Assembly (NCBI GenBank): GCA_949752735.1
Contig: OX457042.1
Location: 30,453,116-30,517,115 of the forward strand
Source of the DNA: Lumbricus terrestris
Taxonomy: Eukaryota > Annelida > Clitellata > Crassiclitellata > Lumbricidae
DNA: 64,000 nucleotides
Direction of reading: 5' to 3'
Below the pieces are notes generated by a model. The model was given only the letters and a program-made list of their open reading frames with translations, did no database searches and was not told where the DNA came from. A program made the position numbers and the translations under genes. Positions 31,488 through 46,300 of the stretch are shown one piece after another. Each line of letters begins with the position of its first letter. The stretch's first letter is position 1.

Positions 31488-34384
31488 TCAGTACGTTCGT
31501 GGAAACAGGTCGCACTCTTTCATGCTCCCGTCCTTTGACAGAGTATTTCCTGAGGATATTTGATGATTTTTCTTCCAACCCGGTTGTCTGATCGCATCCA
31601 CACTGGACACTGACCCGTTACCATTTTCGACAATAGATAACGTCCTTACTTCAGATGAACCGTCAGCCACGAAAGAAACTGCAACTCCATCCTTATTACT
31701 GAGCTTGGCTTCATTTTTAACATCCGTCATCTTTACAACACTGTCTTCTGGCGTGACAACCTCCACCAACTCGGCCTTGTGGATTATCACTGCATCCATT
31801 CCAGTGTCTTTAGACACAACAGGGAACGGTTCACCAACAAGACTTTCTTCCTGCTTCGTGTCTAGTTGAACTGAAGAGCATGCATTGGCTGACAACACCT
31901 CAAAGCAGTTTCGCTCCAGTCCATTTGAATTCGCCTCGTAGCCAGTTTCTCTTTCGTCAACCTGCTTCCTAGCAATACTCACACTTTCAGAGTCATTCTG
32001 CTCAATTGCTTTGCCCCATACTTTGCAATCTTTCGTATCTGGAAAATCACCACCGTCCTGTAGAGTAACTACGTCGGATTCACTACTGTCGCTTGGCGTG
32101 TCGTAAATGTCAGCCTTGAGTTTGGGATCGCATCTGATGACCGCTAATGAATCCGGCAGATCGTGGATGCTCTTCGTAATCGCAGAAATGATTTCATCAG
32201 TCTCTCTCTTCGAATCATCCAATGTTTTGATGACGGCTATTTGCGTTTCCACGTCATTGGAGCTTACATTTTCAAGTTTCTCTGTTTCTTTTTCTGACCC
32301 CATTAGATCCGTTGAACCCATGTGTGACTCAACTTCGGTTTCTATCACTTCCATTGTTCGCAACTCAGAATGACTTTTCATTTCTTCATCCTGTTTTGTC
32401 GTAACTTGTGAGCCCATGTTGTCCTCTTTTACCACTGAATTCTTTCGCTCTGCCTGCGGTGTCTCCATTTTGCCTGCAAGCGATTGCTTACACACCACTC
32501 GCTTACCTGATCTAAAGCTTGATCCTTCGTCTTTTAAGACTATTTGTTTGGTCAGCTTCATGGGAGATGCAACTATCTCATCTTGAACGTTCAAAATCGT
32601 CAAATCTTCTACCTTGCTTTTCTCGCCTGCCACCTCTGGATGTTGTGCAGCCTCGTTCTCCGACTCACGTGTGATGTCGACATGCTCTGCGATAGATATA
32701 TCCAGCAGCTGTGCACTACTTTCATCTGTCTTCAGACTTGGTATTTGTGGAGCTTTAAAGGCCTTGTTGGTTTCAACTTGTGCAACATCAATACATTTTA
32801 TTATAGTCTCCTCTTCCGTTTCCATTTTTGTGTCGTCATCGTTGTCACTTTGTTTCGTAAATCTTCCACCTTTTCTACTTCTCTTCGCTTCACCAAGCTT
32901 CAGTTTTCTGCCAAATGACTTCGCTGCATTATTACGAAACTCTTTTTCACACTGCATGCGAGACTTTTTTGTTTTCAAAACTTTCTGAAGATCTTTAGAG
33001 CATGCTGACAAAGTCGAATCTTTCCTCGAAGTGTTAGAAATCTTCAGTGGAAAGTCTGAATCTTTAGATCTTGGTAGCTTTTTCTTCTGAGATGCAACAG
33101 AATTCAACGATGCTAGACTTTTCTTTGAGGGTCTCGTTTCTTTCCTAGACTGTACTCTGACGCCACGGACAGTTTTCTTTAAGACTTCCCGAATCTTTTT
33201 ACCTTTCTTGGAATCTCTAATTTTCACTGGTTTCTTCCTGGATTCTATTACGCTTCTGATCCCAGCTTCCACCGAATCTATTGTCGCTGTTGCATCACCA
33301 TTCTCCTCGACACATTCAGTTTTCGGCCTTTTCGCAGGAATTCCTGATATTGAGAACTTCTTTGAATTTCTCTTCCTTTCCTGGTTTCCTTTTCGTGCTC
33401 TCACCATCAACAATTCAGCAACATCTGCATTTTTAGTGGGATCTCCAGAACGTTTTTCCACCTTCCGCTTCAGCTTTGCCACTCCATTGCAGTTCATCAC
33501 GGAAATGGTCTTCCTTCTCTTACTATTGCCGGTGGAAGAAACATCTGACATCCTTCTTGATTCCGTTCCAAAACATTCCGTCACATCTTCAATCTGAATA
33601 CGGTTTTCTGGTAAGGACTTTCTCTGTCTTCTTTTTGTTGGATGTTTATGTGTGGAATCTTTCTCCGAAACAGCTGAAGATGACGACGTGCTTACACTTC
33701 GTTTTCTTTGACAAGAAGCAACGTTTCTAAATGTCTTCTTTTCTGCTCTCTTCAGTTTCAAACCATCCTTACCCTGGCTCAGAACGTTAGGCGACAACAT
33801 TGTTATCCTTTTCGCTGAACCCTTGCCACAGAAGTGCCTCTTAGGCGTAGCTGACAAGGATGCCAGGTTGGCCTCACCTTCACTTTTAATCAGAGCATTA
33901 GTTGGCAAGTCTCTCTCTCTCTTCCTCTTGCTATTTGCATTTTTCTCACAAATGCTCTCTCTTTTTCTCTTGCCACTTGTACTCTTCTCACAAATTCTCG
34001 CTTTCTTTCTCTTCCCGTTTGCATCCTTCTGACAAATTCCAAACGACGACCTTCTCCGATTTTTCTTCATTTCTGCATTCTCACGGCTGCCCTTCCGTTT
34101 TCTTTCCATGAATTTCTTCAACATCGAGTCAATTCCCTCCGTTTCAGACGAGACCAACTCTTCCGAGCGGGAATCCTCATCGCGCAATCCAGTCTCCACG
34201 TAGGATGGATCGTCTGCTGGCGGCTTCCATTCGTCGTGCTCGGAGCAGACGAGATATCCCGGCAACATCTCGGCTATGTTCCCGTCGCAATGATCGACGC
34301 AGAACGAATTGTCGCATTCGTTGCAGAGCTGTGTTGACGGTTGACCGCATTCGTCGCAGTGATGCCACGGGCAAATCCACTTGC
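31488..34384 (-). CDS. NSD1: NSD exon 16 (end of C5HCH, long basic tail, stop)
   Basis: Acceptor TTTGTTATTGTAG; encodes [24 protein letters not shown] completing PHD5-C5HCH, then about 915 residues of Ser/Lys/Glu-rich tail to TGA at 31488-31490. The tail has a 3x14-residue tandem motif (residues about 1515-1556: [40 protein letters not shown]) and many KRKR-type candidate nuclear localisation signals. The tail has no known domain. The long plus-strand frames inside it are antisense shadows. Confidence 0.95.
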
Positions 34385-37300
34385 CTACAATAACAAACAT
34401 CAATTGTCTACGTAAGTAAGTAAGAACATTCTTTATTAGACTACCTGCAAACGCACAGTAGTTTACAGAAGAAATAAATAACATGACCTCTTTGTCTCCC
34501 CCGAGTCAGGACTGATATGGCTCAATCCAGATTATTTGCCTGCATTGGTCCCTCCCTATGGAATGGGCTTCCCCCATCAGTTCGCTCTGCCATCCTCTCT
34601 GGCAGTGTATCCTCGTCTTTCTCTCGTCTAAAAACTTGCCTTTTTTCTCGGAGTTAAACGCACTGGGAGCGCTTCTGAAAGGCGCTTGCCGCGAGAAGCG
34701 CTTTATAAATGGTCAGATAAGAACAGGAACGTTAGAACATTCATGCAAAGTCATACAACATTATCATAATGAAACTGCATCTGACAAAGAATCAACTCTA
34801 GGAAGGATTAGATCATGTGGACTGGGTAGAGTAGTGTGTGGAGTGACCACATGAGGACGGAGGTGGCCGTGAAGAATGCGAAAGGATTTAAGAAGATAGA
34901 ACGGAAAAGAGTAGAGTCAGCTCTAGAACAGAGTTTACCAAACCTAGGAAAATCAGTACGGAGGAAGCTTGCAAGGGTCAATGTTCTAAAAGACTGTTAA
35001 TGTGTTAACGCTCTATGTCATTAGTAGATCCCCACCAAACAGAGGAGGTGTAAAGTAGCCTTGCGATGGTAGTAGCTCTAACAACATCAAACCATCTAAC
35101 CTCAATGATGGTGGCACGAACCAAAATCACAAACATCATTCAGTTCTCCAATTTCACAGCACGCAACAGACAATTTTTCCTACAGCACATTTGAAAGGTA
35201 TGCAAAATGCTCCATGCTAAGTGCATGTATTAACATATACGTAAAAAATACAAACACAACTTTAGGACCACGGTGTGGGCGAGTAACAATTATGAAAACT
35301 GACCATGAGGAGGTTTCTTCAGATGCAGACACTTTATGTGGTAGACCTTCGGACACTGGATTTTGTCGCACATGATCAGCTGACCGGTCTTGCCACATCG
35401 AAAACAATCGTCCTCGTGAACGGTCCCGAAATTCTTTTTCATTCTACGCTTTTTCTTCTTCTTCAGCGATTCAGACAAGACTGCGGTCGACTGCTGCAAA
35501 AATCCACAAAAATTCCACATCCTTTTGTAACAAAACATCACTAATTATATTCAGATTGCTCCGGTCTGACCAGATGATGCTACACTGCACCACATAAATT
35601 GTCTTCGTCACGATAAACTTTACACTGCATTAAGTCCTGCGATACACTGGCCTCGTATCCAGGATCCTGGGATTCGTCCATTGCTGGCTCAAGGCTATTG
35701 AAAAGGAGATGAGCGCCTCCCTGTGTTCCACATGGAACTGGATGGACTTTACTTTACTTACTTCAATATCAGTTAAAAGAAGTGATACTGTAGAAGTGAG
35801 CTGCTCACAAGAGATGTATTTTGAGTTTCGTTTAGAATGCTCATGAACTTGATGTTAAACATAATTATATTTACATATTCCAGAAGCTTAACGACATCTC
35901 ATTGTTACTATGGCCGCTGACATCTTAAAAAATAAGCAATTATATGACATCAGCTCATTTTCTGCATTTTCCTATTTCAAAATATGTCCGCAATATGACT
36001 ATACACACAAGTCTTTTCAAGTGTCTATAATGACTCTTTTCCTTTGGCCATAAAACTCTTTTAGTGGCCATTATGACTCTACTCGGAACAAGAAAACTTC
36101 CAGTGTCTATAGCACAAGCATCAAATTTATTATATTATAAAACAAAATAATAGTTATTGATCATCTAAAAATGGTGTTAAACACGGTACAAGTAGTCATT
36201 TAAAACCGACTTACCTTGGGTCTAAGGCCGAGATATCCGCTGCAAATCGCTGATCCGCAATGACACGCCAGCTTCTCGTTTCCCAAGCAGTCAAGGTTAT
36301 AGTTGAAGGTCAACTCAGAACCTGACAGAAATTTATCCTAAATCAGACTAAAAGATCCCAGGCAAACAAACGGAGTCAATCTTGTCTAACTAATAACTTC
36401 AACTTGTAGGATGCATTGTAACACAACAATCAAATAATTTCGACTCTGAACCTCAGAATACAAATATTTAACAAAGCAAAAGTAAATCAAAACCTGATTA
36501 ACAAGTCTGATCAAATCAAAGTGGAAACTGCCATTAAACTCTAAAGCTGTAGAAAGGCAACCTGCAAATTAGATTATGCACGATATCTTCAGCGGGCCAT
36601 CATAAAATTGCTTATGAAACCAAAACAAACTGGATGCATATTTCAAATCCTCAAGGCATCATGTGCCAATAATAACTTTAATAAATCTAACCATGTATGT
36701 AAGCATAATTATTGTAAATATGGATGCCATACATGCACAGCCGCAATTATGTGGGGTGCAGTGGCCGATTAGTTAGATTAGAATGCCTTCACCTGTAACA
36801 CGTAAAATGCAGGTTCAATTCCCCCATTCAAGTGTGTTATGTAGGGAACTTGAGCAAGTCCTTCACACACAATTGTTCAGCACCGTCCATGGTCATGCAC
36901 ACTTATGAAGCTTGCTTGGAAGTAGGGCTATATCTAAATACAGATGTACAAAAATGTACAGTACTTATTTTACTCTTTTAGCACTCCTTCACGCTCTCTA
37001 CCCAGAGGTGCTCCCGACCACAGCTCGGACACTGCATCGGAATTTCACGCCGAAGCGCGTGAGCAATTGCAAGTGAAGGACTTACTCAAGGTCCCTACGC
37101 AGCGGCTTGAGGTGGATCTGAACCTGGAACCCTTCGGCTCCAAGGCACCGAACCCACCACTACACCACCGCACCCCGTGCATAAATAAAATGTCTTTAAA
37201 GTAAAGAGCTAACCAGCTGGAATGTCGACGATGCTGAAAAGCCCGATTCGCGAATCACCGTTGACCGTCCACTTCTGTGTCTCGCAGTTCGGCAGACAAC

Positions 37301-40300
37301 TGTGATTCATGAACCGCGAAACGTTTCCACGTGGACCAGCATCGATAATTCTAAAGAAGAAACACAAAATTTCTTCACATAATTCTAAAGCATTACATTT
37401 CTTCACAAAATACTAAAGAGGCACCACATTTCTTCACATAATTCTAAAGAAGCATCAAATTTCTTCACATAATTCTACAGAAGAAACACAAAATTTCTTC
37501 ACTTAATTCTAAAGAAGAAGCACAAAATTTCTTCACTTAATTCTAAAGAAGAAACGCAAAATATCTTCACATAATTTTAAAGAAGCACCACATTTCTTCA
37601 CATAATTCCAAAGAAGCATTACAATTTTTCACATAATTCTAAAGAAGAAACACAAAATTTCTTCACATAATTCTAAAGAAGCATTGCATTTCTTCACATA
37701 ATTCCAAAAAAGCATCACATTTCTTCACATAATTCCAAAGAAGTACCACATTTCTTAACATAATTCTAAAGAAGAAGCACCACATTTCTTCACATAATTC
37801 TAAAGAAGAAGCACCACATTTCTTCACATAATTCTGAAGAAGCACCGTATCTGTTAAAAATTCTTTATAAACATTTCTCAGAAGTGTGGTCCCAAGATTC
37901 AATGGTCACACGTTTACATAAATGTGCTTGACAGCATACATCTGAGACGCCTTTGCATGTACATGGTTTGTTACCTGTCTTTGTCGAGAGTAAGTAAGTA
38001 GAATGAGCTGTTCTTCCTCGTCTGCATCTCCTTCATTCGACGTCGACACTCGTCATGATCAATCAGTTCGCCAACATACTCAATCACAAACTGACCCTGG
38101 ATAAGAAACATTAAGTCAATCAATCAATCCATCAATCAATTGAACCAGTCATGTTCACAAATGTATATCAATCAACAGATCAATCAATGAACCACCATAA
38201 GCACATTCAATTTATAACAATCAAGTCCTCATCCTATACATTCTAACCAAACAATGACCACCTACACTACACTTAGTTTCATTATTACGGTACTAACAGA
38301 ACACCTTTTATACGAGTATATCCTAAATATTTAAACATAGTAACAATTCAAATGCTCTACTGCCTAGAATCATTCTTTCTATTCAGCAGCAGTCAATGCA
38401 TCTCGGAGTCATCTCTTAATATCAATAATAATTTTCAAACTCTCCGTCTGCCTGCTTCCGCTTTTAGCAATGTTTAACCTTCGACGGCCAGCACAGTCTC
38501 TCCTCTGAAAAGACAGTCACTCCATGCCTGTCCATTATAATTATATATTATACCACCATAGACATCATCAGATTAGATAAGGCTACATTAGCATTCATTA
38601 ATTCCACAAATTCATGCAGCACCTGATCAAGAATCCCACTCAGATGTGCTCCCAGTCCAGCCATGGATTAAAGAGAAAGATCTTGAGCAACTTGTAGAAA
38701 GCAGACAAATTATTCCAAGGAAGTAAGTGCATACGTCGCAATCATACTTGTCTTGTCTATATGTGACCGCAGACAAAAAAATGTACCACTTGTCACTTTC
38801 TAGATCAGTCAGACAATGGATTTTTACCTAAAACCATGATCATTGTGACCTTTGCTTTTATTTAATGCAAACTGTGCCATAGACTCACTGCTTTACATGC
38901 TATATTACGCCATCTGATGCATTAAGGTTTTTAAATGATTTCTACATCAAGTAGAGATAGATAAAATTCCTATCTGTGATTTCCCAACAAATAAATTTTT
39001 AGGTTTTCATTTTCAAAGGGCATAAACATTGGACAGAATGTCGTGAAATTCTTACCGCAACTCTCTAATGATATGGAAACTGTTAACAAGTCCATTTCCG
39101 ACAAGTGGTCCTTTCTGTCGGCCGAGGTCACATATTATCAATAACACACGTATCTCAACAAATTCCATAGTTGTAAAAAAAATTACCGTTTTTTATTCTC
39201 TCCCAAAAAACGTCGTTTTTTTTCGTTTTTTATTTCCCCATCATTTTTTATCGTTTAGTTTTTCTTTAACTTTATTTATTCATTTACTTTCTGTTATTAT
39301 TTTCCTTAATTTTAATTTTTTCTTATATTCCTTACGTTTTCCGACAACTCTCAAGGATTCAGCTAACTAAAGTCATTATTTCATCGTTTAACATCATCAT
39401 TTAAGAGATAGCCTGCGTGTAGTAGGTTCCTAATCAATGTTTTCAAGGTTAAAATGCGGTTTTAGATGTAGCAAGGTCAAATTATTTTCCGTTTCCGTTT
39501 TTATCGTTTGTTTTTTCCCGGAAAAAAAACATGTTTTTTCATCGTTTTTCCCCGTTTTTTATTCCGTTTCCATCGTTTTTTACATCTATGACAAATTCCA
39601 TAGTTAGTTTTATACAGAATTGTTATTTCAATACGGAAGAATTTGACACTAACCTGCTTAACATCAACAAGTGTCTTCAGACCCCATCCGCGATTCTCAG
39701 TCTTAAATGGAACAACGGAAACATATTCTCTCCGCTGGAAACGCCGGTTCTGGCATCGGTCGCCAACAGGACAGACGTCCGGATGACACTCGTACGAGAG
39801 GTCGCGGTTGAGGCACTTGGACTCCGGACCGCACGGATCGACCATGTCGGAGTGACAAGAACACGGATGTATATCGTCCAGATTGAAACGGTAAACGGAG
39901 ACGTCGCCGACGGCGATGGACGACTATGATAGATACACAAATAAATTAAATGCGATGTAACGTTAAAACTAGCCATATTTACAGATCTATTTTAAATACA
40001 TTGAGTTAAATCGTTGTTGTGTTTACATCTGTCTCTTTCATTGGATTTGACTCGTTCAGTCTAAATGTCTGTTCACATTAGCTTGCGTGGCTGTCTGGAG
40101 AGATACGTATGTTATTATTATTATTATTACTAAATATAATCATCAATATTATTTCAATTATTATTATTATTAAGTAGATTTGTAATGCGTGCAAGGTCAC
40201 ACCGAGATGTGAATCTGAGGCGCGGATACAGCTGCCGGCAGAAGATGCGTTAGAGATCCACGTGCTTGAAAGCCAAAGAGAAATAAAGAGGTTTGAAGCG

Positions 40301-43300
40301 CAGTTTCAAAGGTTCCAAGGAAGTGAAGCACGAGCGGAAGTCAATTCCATTCCTTGGGCGCAGGGGCATGGAATGCATGCAAGTTCAAAACTGTTTTATA
40401 TCGTGGCTCGGCAAAGACACTACCACTACAAACAGCGTACCACAATGTGCATATATATCCAAACATTTAATAATCATCTTTACTCACTTCTAGTTCAAGT
40501 GGTGTTAAGGCCATGAACAAGAAGTTCAACTGCGCACAAAAATTAATAAACTGAAAGACATAAATGCCAGGCTTTGGCTCTTACAACAAACCCATTCACA
40601 GGAATCCCATTCAGAGGCAGCAGGCTCAGTGCAACAAACACGTGAGCTTAGCCCGTCTTTGAGGCTAAATCAATGGAGCATATGCAAAGCGCCTCTACTA
40701 CGGTGAAATGTCACATTCAGTAGTGCCCTCAGCGTGCCAGGCCATTTGAGAACAGGCAGATTCTGAGCTTGATGGAAACTCTGTCTGTCTAAATTTCCAT
40801 CTATTCATATTTTTTCTCTATTCATGTTTTTTCTCTATTCATGTTTTTTCTCTATTCATGTTTTTTCTCTATGTTTCTAAAAAAATCAGTGAACCGCCAA
40901 CCTAAATGTCTCTTTCCGGACCTTTCCGTCAATCTGTCCCCACTCTCTTCACACTCCATATCTGCGTGTCTATTCATTACTTTTATTATCTTTATTTTTA
41001 CATATGTTTTTACACTACATCAACAGAAAAAAGTGTACTACCTTCAAATGCTTATAGGGTGGTGGCTTTCGGTCAGCCTTGGCCTTCGACTTCTCGTCAC
41101 GTTTCCCTTTCTCCTCCATCCAAACACGTATCGCCACATTCGCCTCTTGAACAGCTTTAAGATAAATGATTAATTTCTATTAATTGACTAAAACTGATGA
41201 AAATGGCGTCGCAAGTCATTGAAATACGCACATCATGGATTAATTAGTGAAGTCATGGGACGCATGTAAAATGATGCAGCATGTCAACAGAGCATGTTAA
41301 AAGCGATTTTAATGCCGAAAAAGTCAATAGTTAGTGCAACACTGTAGTCTAGAATAGTGCATTTACAGATACAGCGTAACCACGAGCCTATAAGAAATTG
41401 TATGGGAAACCCTTGTCAAAAGTTTTTGGTGGTATGGTTCGTAAAATAACATGGAGAACATGAGTGTGTATACGAGAAACAACTGTACACAAATAGTCAG
41501 TGGCAAATGATCCATGTGTGCGTGTGTATGTGTAATAAATACATGTTAGAAAAGACATTTCTAATTCAGGTTTGACAATTCTCAAAACGTAATATATACC
41601 TCTCGAAAAGGACTTGTCAAGCCCGTTTCTGATAGATTCCTTGCTTCCCTTGTCATCTTCTTGGAAAAGGAAAACCCTAATTTAAACAGTCATCAGAACA
41701 GTTTCTAAGATTCTAAAACGTTGAAGCCTAAACAGCCTCATTCAGTAGTTCACTCAAACTCTCGATTCCTAGCATACAATAAAGGACACAGCCAAAAAGA
41801 AACCAAACCAGAAGTGTCTTAATTGAATCTTACCACACATCACAAAAAAAACTACAGTTAAGCCCAGCTTTCAAATCTGAACGTACAAGCTTTATTAATC
41901 GCTGAACTCATGCATAGTCAGTAGGGCATGGTGGTGCAGGAATATGTTTTGTACCTTTTAGCTGGTTGGTTGCGGGTTCGAATAAACCTCAAGCAAGGGG
42001 TAAGCAAGGGGTATTTCACTCGTAATTGCTCATGCGCTTCGGCGTGAAACTCCGATCCAGTGTCCGCACTGAAGCTTGGAGCGCCTCTGAGTAGCCATCT
42101 TGAAGGAGCGCTATAATAAGTGCTCATACAAACAAATACACAATGCCTCTTTGACATGCAAAATCTTAGACGTGATGCAAAGTTCTAGCACATGATCCAC
42201 AGGTTTTCAACTTACCTTCCAATGTTGGCCCAGAAGTAATTGTGCGTTCCGAAGAATCGAACGGGAAATTCTCCTTCCTGATGCGGCGCACCCATCAGAG
42301 AATCCGGAATGTTCCGTGGATGATAGATCTCTCCAGGCCACCACCTACACAACAGATCCAGTCAATCAAGTCCAATCCTACTCCATCAAATCTAATCTAG
42401 TCCAATCCTACTCCATCAAATCTAGTCCAATCCTACTCCATCAAATCTAGTCCAATCCTACTCCATCAAATCTAGTCCAATCCTACTCCATCAAATCTAG
42501 TCCAATCCTACTCCATCAAATCTAGTCCAATCCTACTCCATCAAATCTAGTCCAATCCTACTCCATCAAATCTAGTCCAATCCTACTCCATCAAATCTAG
42601 TCCAATCCTACTCCATCAAATCTAGTCCAATCCTACTCCATCAAATCTAGTCCAATCCTACTCCAATAAATCTACCAACCCATTTCTTTCAATCAAAACG
42701 CAACACACCTTTCTCTGCTGACATCCCTCTATTTCCAGTTGAGTAAATCTCACCATGGATCCAATCTGCCATCTACACATTTCTCTCAACAGAAGCACAA
42801 CAATCAATAGCAATCCCATCTGTTTCTTTTCCTCTCTGGCCTACAAACAACTGTGCCTTTTTCTTCACAGGCAGTTCTGAACCCCAACATTTATTGTTAA
42901 GATGTTATATATTTTCTAACTGCAGTTATTGGATCTCTGTTCCCCAAAGAACATATAGCAACTGGCTAATAAAGAATGCACTTACTTACTTTGATACACA
43001 GCCTGAGAAGAAGCCCTTTCCTTCTCTCTCTGGCAAATGATTTGGTATATATATACACACCCAGCATAATTTAGGTCTGACTAACTATTTAAACCACCCA
43101 ACTTCTATTTGTTTTATTTACTTATTCACTGCAACAGTCTACCCACCTTCAGAGGTTTTCAAGTCAATACTCGAGACATATCTTGGCGTATCTTTGACCA
43201 ATTGTTTGCTTATGTTTGTCTAGGCACCCTTGTAACGGCATGTGCTGTGTTACGGCACAATTAATTGTTACATACATGCACAAGGTCAGTCAATCTGAAT

Positions 43301-46300
43301 CTGATGAGCAAATAAATCATGCACAAACAACTGGTCCATCTATTTCCCCCTCTTTCTGCAAGCATTTGAAAACCATTCACTTTGATTGTGGTGTGGTGCC
43401 ATCAGGTTTGGAGCACCTCTGAGTAGTTTATCTTGAAGTGGTGCTATATAAATGCATGATCACGACCTTCATTGCAGAATTCACTCCAAAGACTCAAACG
43501 CCCAAAGTTCCAAACGATAGATAACGCACCCATTTCCATAACAAACAGAACCACCATACCGCATGAGTATCACGAGCCTCTGGGCGGGTTTCTGGAATAG
43601 GGGTTATATAAATTCTTCACATGAATGAATGAATATCAATACTGTTCTACTCAAACACCAACAGCTCAGCCTAAAAACAGACGAACCGATATTTGCCGAG
43701 TTTCGCCCAAACGATTTCACCGTAGAGCGGACGTTTTCCATCAACGCACTCCTCGCATTCCCAGCTGCCTGCGGGAGGAGACGTTATCTCCAGACAATCC
43801 ATGTGGAACGCGGCAGGGCAGCTCTCACAGCACAACAGAGTTCCACCTGATTAAAAAATATTATAATAGGTGAAAGGTAGAAAAAGGAAACTCTTAACTA
43901 TTCAACATGATAATGACCAAGACACAGGTAAGGTAATGCACTAAAAAGCTTCAAAACAGCAAAATCTTAAAACGTATTATTGATAAAAGCAAAGGCACTG
44001 CACTTAAAAAGTAAAAACCAAATTCCTAAAGCAGCATGAAAATTGAACAATGAATGATAAGAGGTAACGCACTAAAAAGGTAAAAATCACGAACAATACT
44101 GATAATAATACAGGTCATGCACTAAAAGGTAATCTGAGGCAAACTTTTAATACAACACGATAAAAATAGAAGCAAAGGAGGTGCATTAAAGACGATAAAA
44201 AGCAATCTCTTAAAGCAACATGAATGATATTAATAAAAGGACATTGGTAAAATGCACTGAACATGAGATAAAACGCACTATCCTAATACAAAAAATAAGA
44301 AAAAACGCACTCTCTAAATGCAAAAAATAATAGTGATAAAAGCATAGGTAAAAATCAGACTCTCAATGTAACATTAATGATTTTTTTTAAAACAGGTAAT
44401 GCACTAAAAACTGTCCTACTTAGACATGCTGGGGATGGGAGTGCTCCCGAGTAGTAACCTTGAAGAGGTGCTACATAAATACTTTTTTCAAAGAATGAAT
44501 GAGCGAACAGAGGCATCATGCGTTTTGAGCTGACTGTTTCCGATCTCCCCAACCTCGAGTACTCTTGAAAGCCAATGAGAAATAAAGAGGTTTCAGGCGC
44601 TTTTCTCAAGTTTCCAAGGAAGTGAAGCAAGAGCTGGGGCTTTTAATTCAAATCAAAGGTACCTTTTTGCTGTGCTAACATCGGGAGCGCTTCTGAGTAG
44701 TCCCTCTTGAAGAGGCTCTATAGATATTCTTGAATGAATGAACGAATTAGCAATATTAATGCTCTGTCTTCATAATAAAACCAAAATCATAAACAAACAT
44801 GCATGGAAATTCAATAAATTTATCACGCTACATCGTGTAACCTATGACCCCAATGAACTCTGACCTTTCGAGCATAAGAAACACCAGTTGACGTTGACGT
44901 GCTGCTGCGACAAGGTCAACTTCGACAAGTGTCGACTGCAGATGATGGAATTTCCAGGCAGTCGTTCGCTGCCCGCGGCCAGGCAGAAGTCGCTCGAATG
45001 GTAGGCAGTGGGGCAGCGCACACACCTCAACAGACTACCTGTTAAACGTAAAGTAAGTTCTGCGTGCTTATATAGAGCACGTAATCGAAGCTAATGTTCA
45101 GTTTCCACAGTTTTCAGCAGGGCTGTACTCAAGGGTATACGCGGGTATACGGCGTATACTCACCTCCGGGAAAAAATGACAGCGTATACTCACCTAAAAA
45201 ACGAGAGTACACTCAGTACACGCGGGTATACAGCGCGTATACCCACCAGTCAAACACGGCGGCAGCGTGTACTCACCTCAAAAGTTCTGAGTACAGCACT
45301 GGTTTTCAGTGCCTGTGTGAAGTTCATCAGAGGTAACATAGCGCTAAATTACAAATTAGCATGTAGACCTGTATTCAGGTACTCCTTACTTTTACTTTGC
45401 AAGCTCTGGTCGCCAATCGCTGCACTCTGTATCTAAAGGCGAATATGTGGTTCCACATGATCGCACTGCCATCAGACAGCATAGGGTTTTCTCAATCGTT
45501 TGTCCCCTCTCTTTGGACTGGCCCCCCTCCGACCTGCACTCTCTCATGATGGGAACTGTCTGGTTCTTTTCATAAACTACTCGACATTTCCCTCTTTGGC
45601 TGAGTCGGGGTCATAAAGAGCGCCTCTGAGTACCTATCTAAAAGAGGCACTATATAAATTACATAGACAAATATTGCCTTTGTTAATACTAACAAGAAGC
45701 TATAAAAAACACACATACATACATACACAATGAAAACATACATACAAGATATGCACACCAAAAAGAAATAAAAGCAAAATAGGTAAGGTAAAAAAGGCTC
45801 AAATACCTTTAGAAGCCAACGGGTTCTTGATGTCATCCGTTGTGCACGTTGCACAAGCATGCAACGGACACTGCAACCGACGCTTGTCCGCATGCGCCAA
45901 CCGCAATTTCTTAACGCATTCCAAGTGGTAGAATCGGCCGCAAAGCGACACAGAGCAGCGCACCGTCTCTACGCTGGTCACCTTGCAAACGAAACAAGTG
46001 TGGCTACCTGGAAATAAAATATCAAGTAAATAAGGTTTGGTGCTGGAAAAATATGGACAAGTGCAAAAAGAACATCAACATCGGCCATCCATTTAGTAGG
46101 TATGCAGAAATCCTCCCCTCCTTGTACACCATCGCGTTGTTACCAACTGGAGACACATTATGGTGTGTTACAGATCTTTAATCAGAAATTGGTCTGCACC
46201 GTATTTTGCCCTACATGGATTATTCACGATTGGTGCATTAAGGACATACGATCTGAAAATCACAAGTTCTGTAGCCCTACTACTTGCTGTTAGACCTGGT

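Noticed and set aside
32107..33730. Plus-strand frames of 80-130 codons opposite NSD exon 16
   Set aside because: Antisense shadows; Ser/Phe/Leu-rich with no homology, and the opposite strand is in frame with NSD.
42370..42670. Regular repeats that might suggest a CRISPR array
   Set aside because: Units are contiguous with no unique spacers, and the genome is eukaryotic.
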